Shown: positions 56,023 to 64,000 of the stretch, piece by piece
How the letters are laid out: each line of letters opens with the position of its first letter
Numbering within the stretch: the stretch's first letter is position 1
Assembly: GCF_963678635.1 (NCBI RefSeq)
Contig: NC_087069.1
Coordinates: forward strand, 36,685,959 to 36,749,958
Direction: 5' to 3'
Origin: Symsagittifera roscoffensis
Lineage: Eukaryota; Xenacoelomorpha; Acoela; Convolutidae
DNA: 64,000 nucleotides
Notes under the pieces: model-generated
What the model saw: the letters and a program-made list of their open reading frames with translations, nothing else
Database searches by the model: none
What the model was told of the DNA's origin: nothing
Position numbers and translations under genes: made by a program

Positions 56023-57327
56023 ATGTCAGCTCCCCTATGGCCGCTCCTCAGCAAGAAGATTGATTATAACTGGACCGCGGAGTACGAAAATGCCTTTCAA
56101 AACATTAAATTGGGGGTAGCAAACATTGTCGAATTAAAACACTTCGACATTCACAAAGACATAAGGGTTGTTTGTGATGCAAGTCACAATGGTCTTGGAG
56201 CAGTTTTGGAGCAATTGGGTACAGAAGGGTGGCGCCCAATCTCTTTTGCCTTACGATTTTTAAACGCAGCCGAGAAAGAATACTCCACTAGCGAGCTCGA
56301 AATGTTGGCAGTTGTATGGCGGGCCAAATACTTCAGAAACTACATCCCAGGAAGACCTCTTACTGATATAACAGATCATAAAGCTCTAATTTCATTACTC
56401 AATGGGAATAATAAGAAAAACAAAACTCTATTCTCAAGATTAACACGATGGCTGGATAGACTCATTCAGTTTGACTTTGTCATAGAACATAAAACAGAAG
56501 CAAAGATCGGACTCGCGGATTATTTGTCAAGACACCCTAACGAACCCCCAAAACCTATAAGTCAGTACGATAAATTATTCACCGTCGCAAAACTAGTTTC
56601 AATTAGAAAATCCCTTGGTTTCACAAACAATCCTAAATCCCTTGGTAAACGAAATAATATAGAAACAAAAGGAACTGGTTCTAAACAGTCTAGACAGTTT
56701 TCGTCCAATGAGAATCAAAAACCGAAAACATGCTTACGAACAACGACGGTTGAGGGCAGAACGTCATGCTTGAAGACACCGACCAATAGGAAACGATCAA
56801 TTTGCATATCGCATACATCAACGAAATCCAAGGGACATTCAGTACGCTCTATATACCATTCTCTTGGAAGACGGTTCAAACAGCCTAATTTACAAAAACC
56901 AGGCAAAATGGACGATAGCTCAGATTGTTCTGTTCCAGTTATAGAAATAGATTCTAAAATTAACTCTCCAATTAGATTAGACGAAAATCTTATGAGTTTC
57001 AAAAAAATTGCTGTTATAAACACAGAAACTGAAGCCATTACAAAAAACACACGGGATTCAAAAATTAACACAGTACTTTCCATTTCTTCAAAATTTCTAG
57101 GCGAACTATTTCCCACTATTAACCCTAATCAACGATTTATGTCCATTATTCCGCGCGATTGTAAAGTCATCAGGAAATCCACAGCGTTACCGGAATTAAT
57201 TAACTTGGAATTTATTGCTTCCAACTTACCGGCGGACATCAATTTACTCAGAGTAAAAGAGGCACTGCAGAAGATAACCAACCTCAAGGAGTTAAGTGCG
57301 GAAGTACAGGGCCCAATATGCCAATGA
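56023..57327 (+). CDS. Gypsy RNase H and connection region, long open frame
   Basis: This open frame of 434 codons starts at ATG 56023 (the real start was probably upstream in pol). It has LLSKKIDYNWTAEYENAFQN, VVCDASHNGLGAVLEQ (first catalytic Asp), WRPISFALRFLNAAEKEYST then SELEMLAVVW (catalytic Glu), DITDHKALISLL (Asp) and LSRHPNEPP. The RNase H acidic residues all appear present. The next ~230 codons are Lys/Asn/Ser-rich with no fold I know. The frame ends just before the integrase finger. It is part of a broken pol, so it is not expected to work alone. Confidence 0.8.
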   Translation: MSAPLWPLLSKKIDYNWTAEYENAFQNIKLGVANIVELKHFDIHKDIRVVCDASHNGLGAVLEQLGTEGWRPISFALRFLNAAEKEYSTSELEMLAVVWRAKYFRNYIPGRPLTDITDHKALISLLNGNNKKNKTLFSRLTRWLDRLIQFDFVIEHKTEAKIGLADYLSRHPNEPPKPISQYDKLFTVAKLVSIRKSLGFTNNPKSLGKRNNIETKGTGSKQSRQFSSNENQKPKTCLRTTTVEGRTSCLKTPTNRKRSICISHTSTKSKGHSVRSIYHSLGRRFKQPNLQKPGKMDDSSDCSVPVIEIDSKINSPIRLDENLMSFKKIAVINTETEAITKNTRDSKINTVLSISSKFLGELFPTINPNQRFMSIIPRDCKVIRKSTALPELINLEFIASNLPADINLLRVKEALQKITNLKELSAEVQGPICQ

Positions 57328-57329
57328 CC

Positions 57330-57835
57330 TGTCACTGAAAGATGACTGCGTGTGGTTAGACGGACGGCTAGTCCTTTCTCTACCACTATAAGTCCCGATC
57401 GAGACGAGGATTCACTTCTTCCACCATGGGAAGAGAAATATGTTTGAGGCAGCGCGGGACTTATGGAACCAAATGAATGTCTACAGTTGGAGTTTGGGGG
57501 CCAATAAGCTATTTAAACGAAAGTAGGAAATATATCTTAGTTGCTACAGACCGTTTCTCAAGGTGGCTATCAGCGATGGTTACTACCACCAATAGTTCTG
57601 ATAAAGTTTTAAAATTTCTTGATAAATACATTACTCAACATGGAGTATGGAGTACCTCGGAAAATTCACGTCGATCAGGGATCATGTTTCACATCTAATA
57701 TAATTAAAAGCTTCTGTAATAGCGAAGGCATCGAGTTAGTTTACTCCCCAGTGAATGATCACCGGGGCACGGGTTCAGTGGAAAAAACGATAGGTTCTCA
57801 CCTATGCATCCGAAAAGGATCATAAATCTCTAGAA
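57330..57835 (+). pseudogene. Gypsy integrase with internal deletion
   Basis: The frame has DDCVWLDGRLVLSLPL and, after a stop, IHFFHHGKRNMFEAARDLW, the HH half of the zinc finger. The CC half and the segment with the first catalytic Asp are missing. The reading resumes at VWGPISYLNESRKYILVATD then RFSRWLSAMV (57490). The second catalytic Asp is in KIHVDQGSCFTS (57660), and a Glu in GTGSVEKTIGS (57770) fits the third. Frame changes occur near 57650 and 57790. Confidence 0.75.
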
Positions 57836-57838
57836 TGT

Positions 57839-58447
57839 ATGGTCGATAAAGCGTTAGGCGCGCTATGGTTTTCCAAAAATGCAACGACTAAGCTGAGACC
57901 TTTTGAAGCACACCATGGCCGGGAGGCGAACACCGTCTTACGTAACCTTACGAAGAAATCGAGTCTGAAAAACCTAACCTTGGAGAACGTCTTAAAACAA
58001 AAATGTTTGTGTTTAGACGAAAATGACCCCGAAGTGATCACGATCGCATTTCCCCATCACGCAAACTGGGAGGACAGATCTGACCTTGTGTACGCTCCGG
58101 CGTTAAGAAATGCACCTTCAATTCTCGATAGCGACCAACTACTGGAGACTGGCCAAGGGAACGAATCGGGGACTGAGCCAACAATCCAAGGGAGTGGCAG
58201 TACAGGAGACCTCTACCAGCTTACTACCGGCCGAACCTTAAACCGGTATAAACTCTTAAAATCTAATGTAATCTCCGAGTCTAAACATACCATCAAACTG
58301 AAAAACGGGTCTGTGCTTAGGAAAAATGCCCTGGCAGTAAAACCGAAGAAGACTCTGCCAAAAGAAACGAAAGCCGGCCACACTCAAAGAAAAACTTGCA
58401 AGTGCGAAAAAAGGGGCAATAAAAAATCCAAAGTCAAAGCGGTCTAA
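57839..58447 (+). pseudogene. Gypsy integrase C-terminal region
   Basis: A 202-codon open frame reads ALGALWFSKNATTKLRPFEA then HHGREANTVLRNLTKK, the usual stretch after the integrase core (T...P....~GR..nt.l..l). It then has an acidic linker, a YKLLKSNVISESKHTIKLKN stretch and a Lys-rich end. Confidence 0.7.
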
Positions 58448-58940
58448 AGCAAAACAGCCACCACCTATAGCAGCATATCAATTCGAAAGCTCGGACAGTG
58501 AGGGCCACCAACCATTAAAGACGGTACCAGCACGACTACCAGTCGAGATTTTGGCAAGGCACGAGGCAATTGCGGCGGGACAAGGAATAAGTGGCAGAAC
58601 AACTCAGGAGGAGAACGGAACGGGAACGGGAGTGAGAACTAAAACTACAAAAGTAAAACGAGGAAAACTGAACCAGGAGAGACCGGCGTTAGTTGCAAAG
58701 GAGTGTCTTACAAACAGCAGCCAAGAGGGAGAAGGAGAATCAGTAAGCCAAAGCGAAAGCTCGGGAACACGAAAGAGCACGAGAAGAAGGAAGCCAGTCG
58801 ACAAAATGGGCGGAGTTATGATAGACAATATCCAAGGGGGTGGAGAAGAAGTGGAAATATCTAGGGGAAGGAAACAAGTAAAACTTAAAACTCATAACCC
58901 AGGGAGAGGGATGGCCATAAGCATAAAAACTCAAAGTTAA
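58448..58940 (+). pseudogene. Basic C-terminal tail of gypsy pol
   Basis: The frame reads KQPPPIAAYQFESSDSEGHQ, then a Gly/Thr/Lys/Arg/Ser-rich stretch (ESSGTRKSTRRRKPVDK) and ends ISIKTQS with TAA at 58938-58940. It is low-complexity and charged. It fits a chromatin- or DNA-binding tail, and the older copy has a similar one at 746-1090. Confidence 0.6.
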
Positions 58941-59038
58941 AATTCTGATGTGTTAGTTACGGCGGCAGATTAGAAGGTCACAACTTATTATATCACATTT
59001 AAATTATCATGTATTTAAGTTTTACATCCGTACGGAAA

Positions 59039-59308
59039 TGTGAGGGGCTACATATTTAGATGTCAATCAATTAAGTTATGATTTATATTCTTTAGAGTTC
59101 TCATATTTTGACTAAGTGTGAATTTGGTACCTGCCTGTCAGTCAGTCTAGGTCTGTCTAGTCTGCTATTTGCTGACCTCTAGTTCAGTGTCATATTTATG
59201 CGAACTAGAAAGAAGTTGAATTTAATCTTCAACCGTACAGTTTTGACTATCCCTTGTTAGAATGAAGTTAGTTTTGAACTTCACCTATGTCTATCAGTGT
59301 TTCTTACA
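59039..59308 (+). repeat. Candidate 3' LTR
   Basis: A segment bounded by TGTGAGGGGCTACAT and TTTCTTACA (TG...CA) directly follows the gypsy coding region. There is no purine tract clearly before it, and no matching 5' copy was found, so this is a guess from position and ends. Confidence 0.3.
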
Positions 59309-59309
59309 G

Positions 59310-60130
59310 ATCTATTGAGGCGAAAATATTAAGAATGAGATTAAGATCAGTATTACACTATAGAGTTGCATGAAAGTATTCGCCCAAAAAAAGTAACAAG
59401 CATACGGTGTTTTTTATCTGAAACTAGTCAATGAGATACCGCATTGGTCCCATCTCAGTCAATTATGAGGTCCAGTCTTGCCGAAAACTTTTTTAAATGC
59501 ATTTACCGGAACTTTGCATTTTTGTGAGTTCGCTATTCTCGGTAATCGATGAACTTTATTCTTTATTGTGTACAGTTTTGATTTAAATTATCCGGACAAA
59601 TCGCCAAAAAACTGAAATTTGAAACGCATTTTTTGCAAATTGAGCTGATTTTAACTTAACGCCTTTTTGTTAACATGTTCTTTGATTTTGACGTGATTTG
59701 GAATGAACTGCGTTTGCATTTCAAGACTTGTCCCAAATCTTCTGCTTAATCCTCTTGATGCTGTCATTCAAAGTTTTGAACCAATTCCCCTGTTACTGTT
59801 ATAAAGGTTTAAGCCAACTTTATTTTTCCAAACATCCAAACACCTCCGCTCACCTCTATATATATCTTTTCACCTAGTTCTCTGACAAACACAAAAACAT
59901 ATGGAAACTCTGTGACCAGCATTTTAAAAAAATTGGGAAGTTTTTTTTGGTCTATTTCAACAAGCTTGGAGATTATTTTTTGACCACTGACTACAACTCT
60001 GAGCTTCATAACTAACTTGAATTTTTTTAAAAAAATTTTTCTATTTCAGCGAGGTTAGAAATTAACGTATGACAGCTGACTATTTTTATTAGCTTTATAA
60101 TCAACTTATTTTTTTTTGTTTTCTCAATAC
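59310..60130. other. No recognisable gene; carries a dispersed repeat copy
   Basis: AT-rich flank between the gypsy element and the neuropeptide gene. It contains the partner of the 43139 repeat at 59571-59655. Nothing else was recognised. Confidence 0.5.
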
Positions 60131-60149
60131 AAATAGTTTTTTGGTTTTT

Positions 60150-60278
60150 TTTCTTCAAAAAAATGATAGTCATACTGTTACCATAGCATGGGGACTGTAT
60201 GATTAGTTTTTTTTTCATAGAAAAATTGTATGGAACTGTATGATTAGCGTTTTTTGTTTATAGCGGTCAACCCGGGTA
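60150..60278. mobile_element. TATCATAC-type MITE, copy 2
   Basis: AAAAATGATAGTCATACTGT on the left, TGTATGATTAGTTTTTT in the middle and CTGTATGATTAGCG..GGTCAACCCGGG on the right match the family. The left end is not clean. Confidence 0.5.
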
Positions 60279-60279
60279 T

Positions 60280-60974
60280 TCTCAAAAAACTACTGCCTAT
60301 GCCTTAGAGGAGATGGGCGAAACGCAAAACTTTCAAACAAAAACTCGAAACTGGTCAGTAGAAGGCCAAACTGTGCACTGGATAGGCGCACAATTCTGTG
60401 TCTGTATGTTCTTGGATTTCAAGAACAAGTCCTCAAACATGTAAAAGTTTTGTCCGAACGATGAAAGATAATGAAAGAACAAACGAAGCGCAAAGGGAGC
60501 GTCCTTGCTGCGGAATCCGCAAACATTTCCCAAAAAGCACTAAATAAAAAACAAGTCGGAACATTCAGGGCTTTGTATTGATACGAGCAGTTTTCCTTAA
60601 CTTTTTCGTACTGTTACCAGTCGCCTCTGTTGAATAGTAGCCATTGCATATTGAATATTCCAGTTTTGATGGAATATTTTATCCATTTTTGAAAAAAAAA
60701 TAGACAACCGAAAATTTCACGATATGGGAGTATAAGAGAAAAAACGGCCAGTTTGCTTTGCTTTTTACACCACCACAACATTCCTAAACGTGAACCAAAG
60801 AAAGATTGTTGAACACATTTCATATTCAGTTCGCGCATGATATCAATTTAATTTTTCATCAAATAAACAGCATGGTATTTTACATCTGAAATTTAACATC
60901 ATTCGTATCGACATCCAACCCCGAGGTAGCCTTTTTGTTGTTTTTGTTGTCTGTTGCGAAGAACGATATTGTGA
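60280..60974. other. 3' flank of the neuropeptide gene
   Basis: This must hold the 3' untranslated region of the minus-strand neuropeptide gene, whose stop codon is at 60977-60975. I did not find an unambiguous AATAAA on the minus strand. Confidence 0.4.
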
Positions 60975-61115
60975 CTATTGATTCATGAAAGGAAACGGGT
61001 CGGCTTGTTTGTCCATGTAGTTGACCAAGGCTCGTTTTCCGAATGAGGGGTAGAACTCTTTCCTCTGTCTAAGAGATCCCTCCTCCCCCATTGAGGATCT
61101 TAGTGAAATGGGGCT
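60975..61115 (-). CDS. PSF-amide neuropeptide precursor, last exon
   Basis: Acceptor CTGTTTCAG. The 47 codons including stop read SPISLRSSMGEEGSLRQRK, then EFYPSFGKR, then the C-terminal peptide ALVNYMDKQADPFPFMNQ and TAG. The repeat here recovers the same PSF-GKR as the upstream exon, which confirms both the splice and the gene. Confidence 0.82.
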   Translation of the reverse strand, partial: SPISLRSSMGEEGSLRQRKEFYPSFGKRALVNYMDKQADPFPFMNQ

Positions 61116-64000
61116 CTGAAACAGATGCCATGATTTCCACATTTTTGAAAATAGAATTTTTGAGAAAATCGGTGAGCTTTCGAAATTTGACCTAAAAGAA
61201 ACTATTATATAAAGAAAAACATCGAAGGCAGCGAAAGTCTAAACTAATAAAACCAATAAGTCTGTCATCTGACCGGATAATGGCAAGCCTCTAATCAAAG
61301 TTACATATATTTATACTGGTCTAACGACCTTGGTTATGTTCGAAAAAAGTTAGGAAATAAAAGCTAGCATTGTTTTGAAAAGTAGAATGCATTTTTAGAA
61401 AGATTAACTACAGAAAAAATCTGCGAACGAAAATGTGTATAAATTGATGCTACATTTTCAAAGTTGTTTTTTTTCTCAAATTAAGAAAGAAGTCTTCAAC
61501 TCAAATCATAAAAAAAAACAGTTTTGAGAACTACAAAACCTAAGCGGGTAAAAAAAAACGACGATTTGTAAAGTTTGATAAAGTGGTTAAACCGCTAACT
61601 TGAGCGAATTTTATACTTCGTTCTTTCGCTGATGTCAGAAATTATTTAAATACTTACTTACCTCATCTAAAAAAATGCAAGTGTACGTAAGTTTGTAAAT
61701 TAAACTTTAGCTTTGATATCATTTCATTGTCCGAAATGAATGTGTTCTGAATTTACTTTAAGCCAACTTGTTGATAATCCGGATTGGTGTGTGGAAAAAT
61801 GCTTGTCATACAATTTTCATACACTTTTCATACACGAGGTTTTTGTTTTTTGAAAAAAAAGGATTATCATACTATTCCCATATATGGAAATTGTATGACT
61901 AGCATTTTTTGATGGTCAACAAAATTTTTTGAAAGTAATTTTGAAGTTGCCTCAAAAATTTTTTTGTTTTTTTTTCAACCGCAAATTGAATTTTGTTAGC
62001 AAAGAAACATTTTCCAAAAATTTTTTTTTGCATGCAACATTTAAATTTTTGTGTGCATAACGTAGTCCTGGATACACTAAAGTTATTTTTTTTTCAAAAA
62101 CGCTGAAAACTCCTATTTCTTTTGTATGGCGTGTTTATGTAACCCTTGATTATTGTCTGGTAATTTAAAAAACCAAATTTTTAAATTAATCATCTTTGAA
62201 AAAATTTGCCAAACTAAAAAAGTTTGTTACTTTCCTTATATGATTTGTGAACGACAGCTATAAGACAATTCAGGTCGTTTTCTATGCATTGTAAAGGCAA
62301 GACCGTCCAACCTTTGGTGCTTTGAGTAAACCAAGGTCTTTGTCACTTGTGTTCGGTTCCAAGCACAACCCAAAAGTTTTCAGAAATCAAATTTAGAAAC
62401 AAAAAATCAAGTTTTTCGTTTATAGAAAAAGGCTTATCATAGAGATTTCATATAATTTTCGTACATATGGAATTCTGTGAAATGGTATGACAAGAAGTTT
62501 CTCATATATGAAAATTAAATGATAAGAAGTTTTGGTCAACCCGGGCCTTTTAATTGGTTAACTAAGTTGATCGAAGTCGAATAATCTAAAATTGCTCATC
62601 CTGGGTTGATCAAAAAAGCTAACCATACAATTTTCACATATATAAAAAAGCTAGCATAAGTACGGAAAATTGCATGAAAGTTCTATGATTAGTGATTTTT
62701 CATATATGGTGCGGTTTGAGTAGCATTCTCCCATAAATTAAAAAAATGGATTTTTGAAATTGAATTTCTCACAGTTTTTAGGATGTTTTTGTGACCGAAC
62801 ACATGAGACAAAAACCTTGTTTTGCTCAAAACTAGAGTCACGAAAACTTTGATCGTCTCGCATTTGCAATGCATTGGAAACGACCAAAATTGTGTACGAG
62901 TTTTCTGATGCAAATCATATACTGAAAGCATCACTTTTATATTTTGGTAAAATACTTCAAAAAAGATTATTCTTGAAGTTTGAACTTCTAATTGCCATTT
63001 AGTATTTAGTATATTTTTCTGAAAGGGTCGATTAAAAAAATTGAGTTTCCCAGCGCTCCCAGAAAACTATAAACACCGTATTTGGACAAAGTTTTTTACG
63101 CTGCGGGCACATTTTGAAAAAAAAACATGACTTTTTTTGGAAAATTTTGACCAAAAAAATGCGTTTTTTTTTGGCGCGCGCTTCCCCTCAAAACAAGTAT
63201 ATAATGTCGTCTTTTGAAACATTTTAGGGTTGGTCGACTGAAAACGGATTTCTTATAAAGGACCAAAGTACATTTAATTAACTCTAACTCGAATAGTTTT
63301 GAATTGATAATAGCTAAAGGTTTCAGGTATTGACAACAGCTCTGTGTCGGCAGGGGGTCGAATCCCTGAGGGAGGAAAACGTCCGCAAACCCCCACACCC
63401 CCTAAATACGCCCCTGCAAAGAATAGTTTGCCAGTTTTGTACAATTTCGTGAGGAACTTTGATTTTTCAAGCAACCTTGAGACATCAATTTTAGCTGGAA
63501 AACAAGCACTTGCATGCAAAAAGTTACCAAACAGATCATTTGCAGTTTTTAATTTATTTTGTCTGTTCCATCTTTTGGATATTTATTATAGCTTTATGTT
63601 TATAGAAAATTAAGAAAAGTTTTATTATAACCTTATCTTTATAGAAAATTGGGAACAGACAAAAACCATAAAAGACCAAATGATTTATTTCAAATTTTTT
63701 GCATGTAAAACCTACTTTTACTGATAAGATTTACGCCACAATGCTGCGTAAATTTGATTCAGCATGCAAACTTTGTTCTAAATTGGCAGATTGCGCTTTT
63801 TAATTGATTCTGTCTTGATTCCAACGTTTGCAACTTATTATATTGAGTTTCCGTTCGCACCTGGAAGAGAGAAGGCCACGAGTATCTTTTTCCGAAGGAG
63901 GGTGTGAACGCCATCCGCTTTCCGAAAGAGGGCGAGAACTGAGACACGCCTGTGCGCTTTCTAGTCTCCATCTGCTGCTGTTGTTGTTCGTTCTCTCGCT
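60975..64000 (-). CDS. Neuropeptide precursor with PSF-amide repeats, C-terminal two exons (5' end outside window)
   Basis: Two minus-strand exons, 64000-63861 (open at the window edge) and 61115-60975, join in phase 0 across a 2745-bp GT-AG intron and end in TAG. The 92-residue C-terminus carries three repeats of a short peptide ending Pro-Ser-Phe followed by Gly-Lys-Arg. They are KR/TGVSQFSPSF/GKR, MAFTPSF/GKR and, in exon 2, RK/EFYPSF/GKR. Lys-Arg or Arg-Lys flanks are prohormone-convertase sites, and Gly before KR is the amide donor. The predicted products are therefore PSF-amides secreted from neurons or gland cells. A fourth, imperfect copy is YSWPSLFQ at the exon junction. The signal peptide must lie in an upstream exon beyond the window. 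I know no named family with this ending. Confidence 0.85.
61795..61918. mobile_element. TATCATAC-type MITE, copy 3 (in neuropeptide intron)
   Basis: AAAAATGCTTGTCATACAAT then TTTCATACA on the left mirrors TGGAAATTGTATGACTAGCA then TTTTTTGATGGTCAAC on the right. There is no ORF. Confidence 0.7.
62430..62536. mobile_element. TATCATAC-type MITE, copy 4 (in neuropeptide intron)
   Basis: AAAAAGGCTTATCATAGAGA on the left and AAATTAAATGATAAGAAGTT then TTGGTCAACCCGGG on the right. It is more diverged than copy 3. Confidence 0.6.
62595..62710. mobile_element. TATCATAC-type MITE, copy 5 (in neuropeptide intron)
   Basis: CCTGGGTTGATCAAAAAAGC then TAACCATACAATTTTCA on the left and GAAAGTTCTATGATTAGTGA then TTTTTCATATATG on the right. 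The left end keeps the CCxGGGTTGAxC terminus. Confidence 0.6.
63353..63416 (-). mobile_element. Solo hAT terminus, same family as the 25-26.8-kb element
   Basis: On the minus strand CAGGGGCGTATTTAGGGGGT...CCTCCCTCAGGGATTCGACCCC parallels the right end of the hAT element, CAGAGGCGGATTTAGGGGCG...CCTCCCTCAAGAATTTGACCC. The likeness extends about 63 bp. No partner end or target duplication was seen. Confidence 0.65.
63505..63712. repeat. Imperfect ~200-bp inverted repeat
   Basis: GCATGCAAAAAGTT..ATCATTTG..TTTTGTCTGTTCC on the left is echoed inverted by GGAACAGACAAAAA..CAAATGATTT..AATTTTTTGCATGT on the right. Between them lies a direct duplication of TTTATTATA.CTTAT.TTTATAGAAAATT. It is possibly a decayed MITE. 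Confidence 0.55.
63861..64000 (-). CDS. PSF-amide neuropeptide precursor, upstream visible exon (partial)
   Basis: The frame is open from the window edge: RENEQQQQQMETRKR, then TGVSQFSPSFGKR, MAFTPSFGKR and YSWPSLFQ. The donor is CAG|GTGCGA. The ATG inside (Met of METRKR) need not be the start, because the frame continues upstream. GC content is high compared with the flanks. Confidence 0.82.

Larger units (their letters stand above)
54000..59308 (+). mobile_element. Ty3/gypsy LTR retrotransposon, plus strand, damaged
   Basis: Gag (to about 54530), protease (about 54700-55150), reverse transcriptase (55150-56000), RNase H (56023-56540), integrase (57330-57900) and a basic tail (58447-58940) follow in the usual gypsy order. 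Frames are long in places, especially the 434-codon RNase H frame, so it is younger than the copy at 0.7-5.6 kb. It still has stops, frameshifts and a deletion in integrase. The gap hides the 5' end, and no 5' LTR was seen. A candidate 3' LTR is 59039-59308. Confidence 0.9.

Noticed and set aside
56715-57116. 133-codon minus-strand frame
   Set aside because: It lies antisense to the long gypsy RNase H frame and has no motif.

Overview
The window is AT-rich, intron-containing animal DNA. It has canonical GT-AG introns, a five-exon phospholipid scramblase, and eroded metazoan-type transposons: Ty3/gypsy, LINE, hAT, FLYWCH/MULE, and a reverse-transcriptase family with a 'DAH..LLK..F' motif. I read it as a non-model marine or aquatic invertebrate but cannot name the phylum. 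There are two assembly gaps of exactly 200 N each (13103-13302 and 53796-53995).

Three host genes can be supported. (1) A minus-strand gene at 6696-9513 has four joined exons. It encodes the C-terminal ~316 residues of a cysteine-containing, probably secreted or GPI-anchored orphan protein. (2) A plus-strand phospholipid scramblase at 37979-47892 has five exons that join in frame to exactly 241 codons plus stop. (3) A minus-strand gene at the right edge (exons 63861-64000 and 60975-61115, continuing beyond the window) encodes the C-terminus of a neuropeptide precursor. It contains three copies of ...PSF-Gly-Lys-Arg, so it predicts a family of PSF-amide peptides. This is the most interesting item in the window.

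Layout. 0.7-5.9 kb: decayed gypsy element (minus). 6.7-9.5 kb: orphan gene with a MITE and a microsatellite in its introns. 10.5-13.0 kb: two FLYWCH/MULE transposase remnants in opposite orientations. 13.6-17.7 kb: small inverted-repeat elements, a G-run block, an inverted minisatellite and a three-copy tandem repeat. 18.7-24.8 kb: several remnants of one reverse-transcriptase family. 24.9-28.1 kb: a diverged tandem array split by a 1.69-kb internally deleted hAT element with a perfect 8-bp target duplication. 28.5-31.1 kb: decayed minus-strand ORFs, one with a J-domain signature. 31.1-33.7 kb: decayed LINE. 36.2-37.3 kb: another reverse-transcriptase remnant (minus). 38-47.9 kb: scramblase, with LINE remnants in introns 2 and 3 and a long fold-back just upstream of exon 4. 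48.4-49.5 kb: palindromic elements, including an hAT-like MITE carrying a perfect 74-bp-arm inverted repeat. 53.3-53.8 kb: N-terminal piece of the reverse-transcriptase family. 54.0-58.9 kb: a second gypsy element (plus). 60-63.9 kb: neuropeptide gene whose intron carries several copies of a small TIR element.

All function calls rest on reading translated motifs by eye. No database search was run. Exon joins were checked for reading-frame continuity and GT-AG borders.
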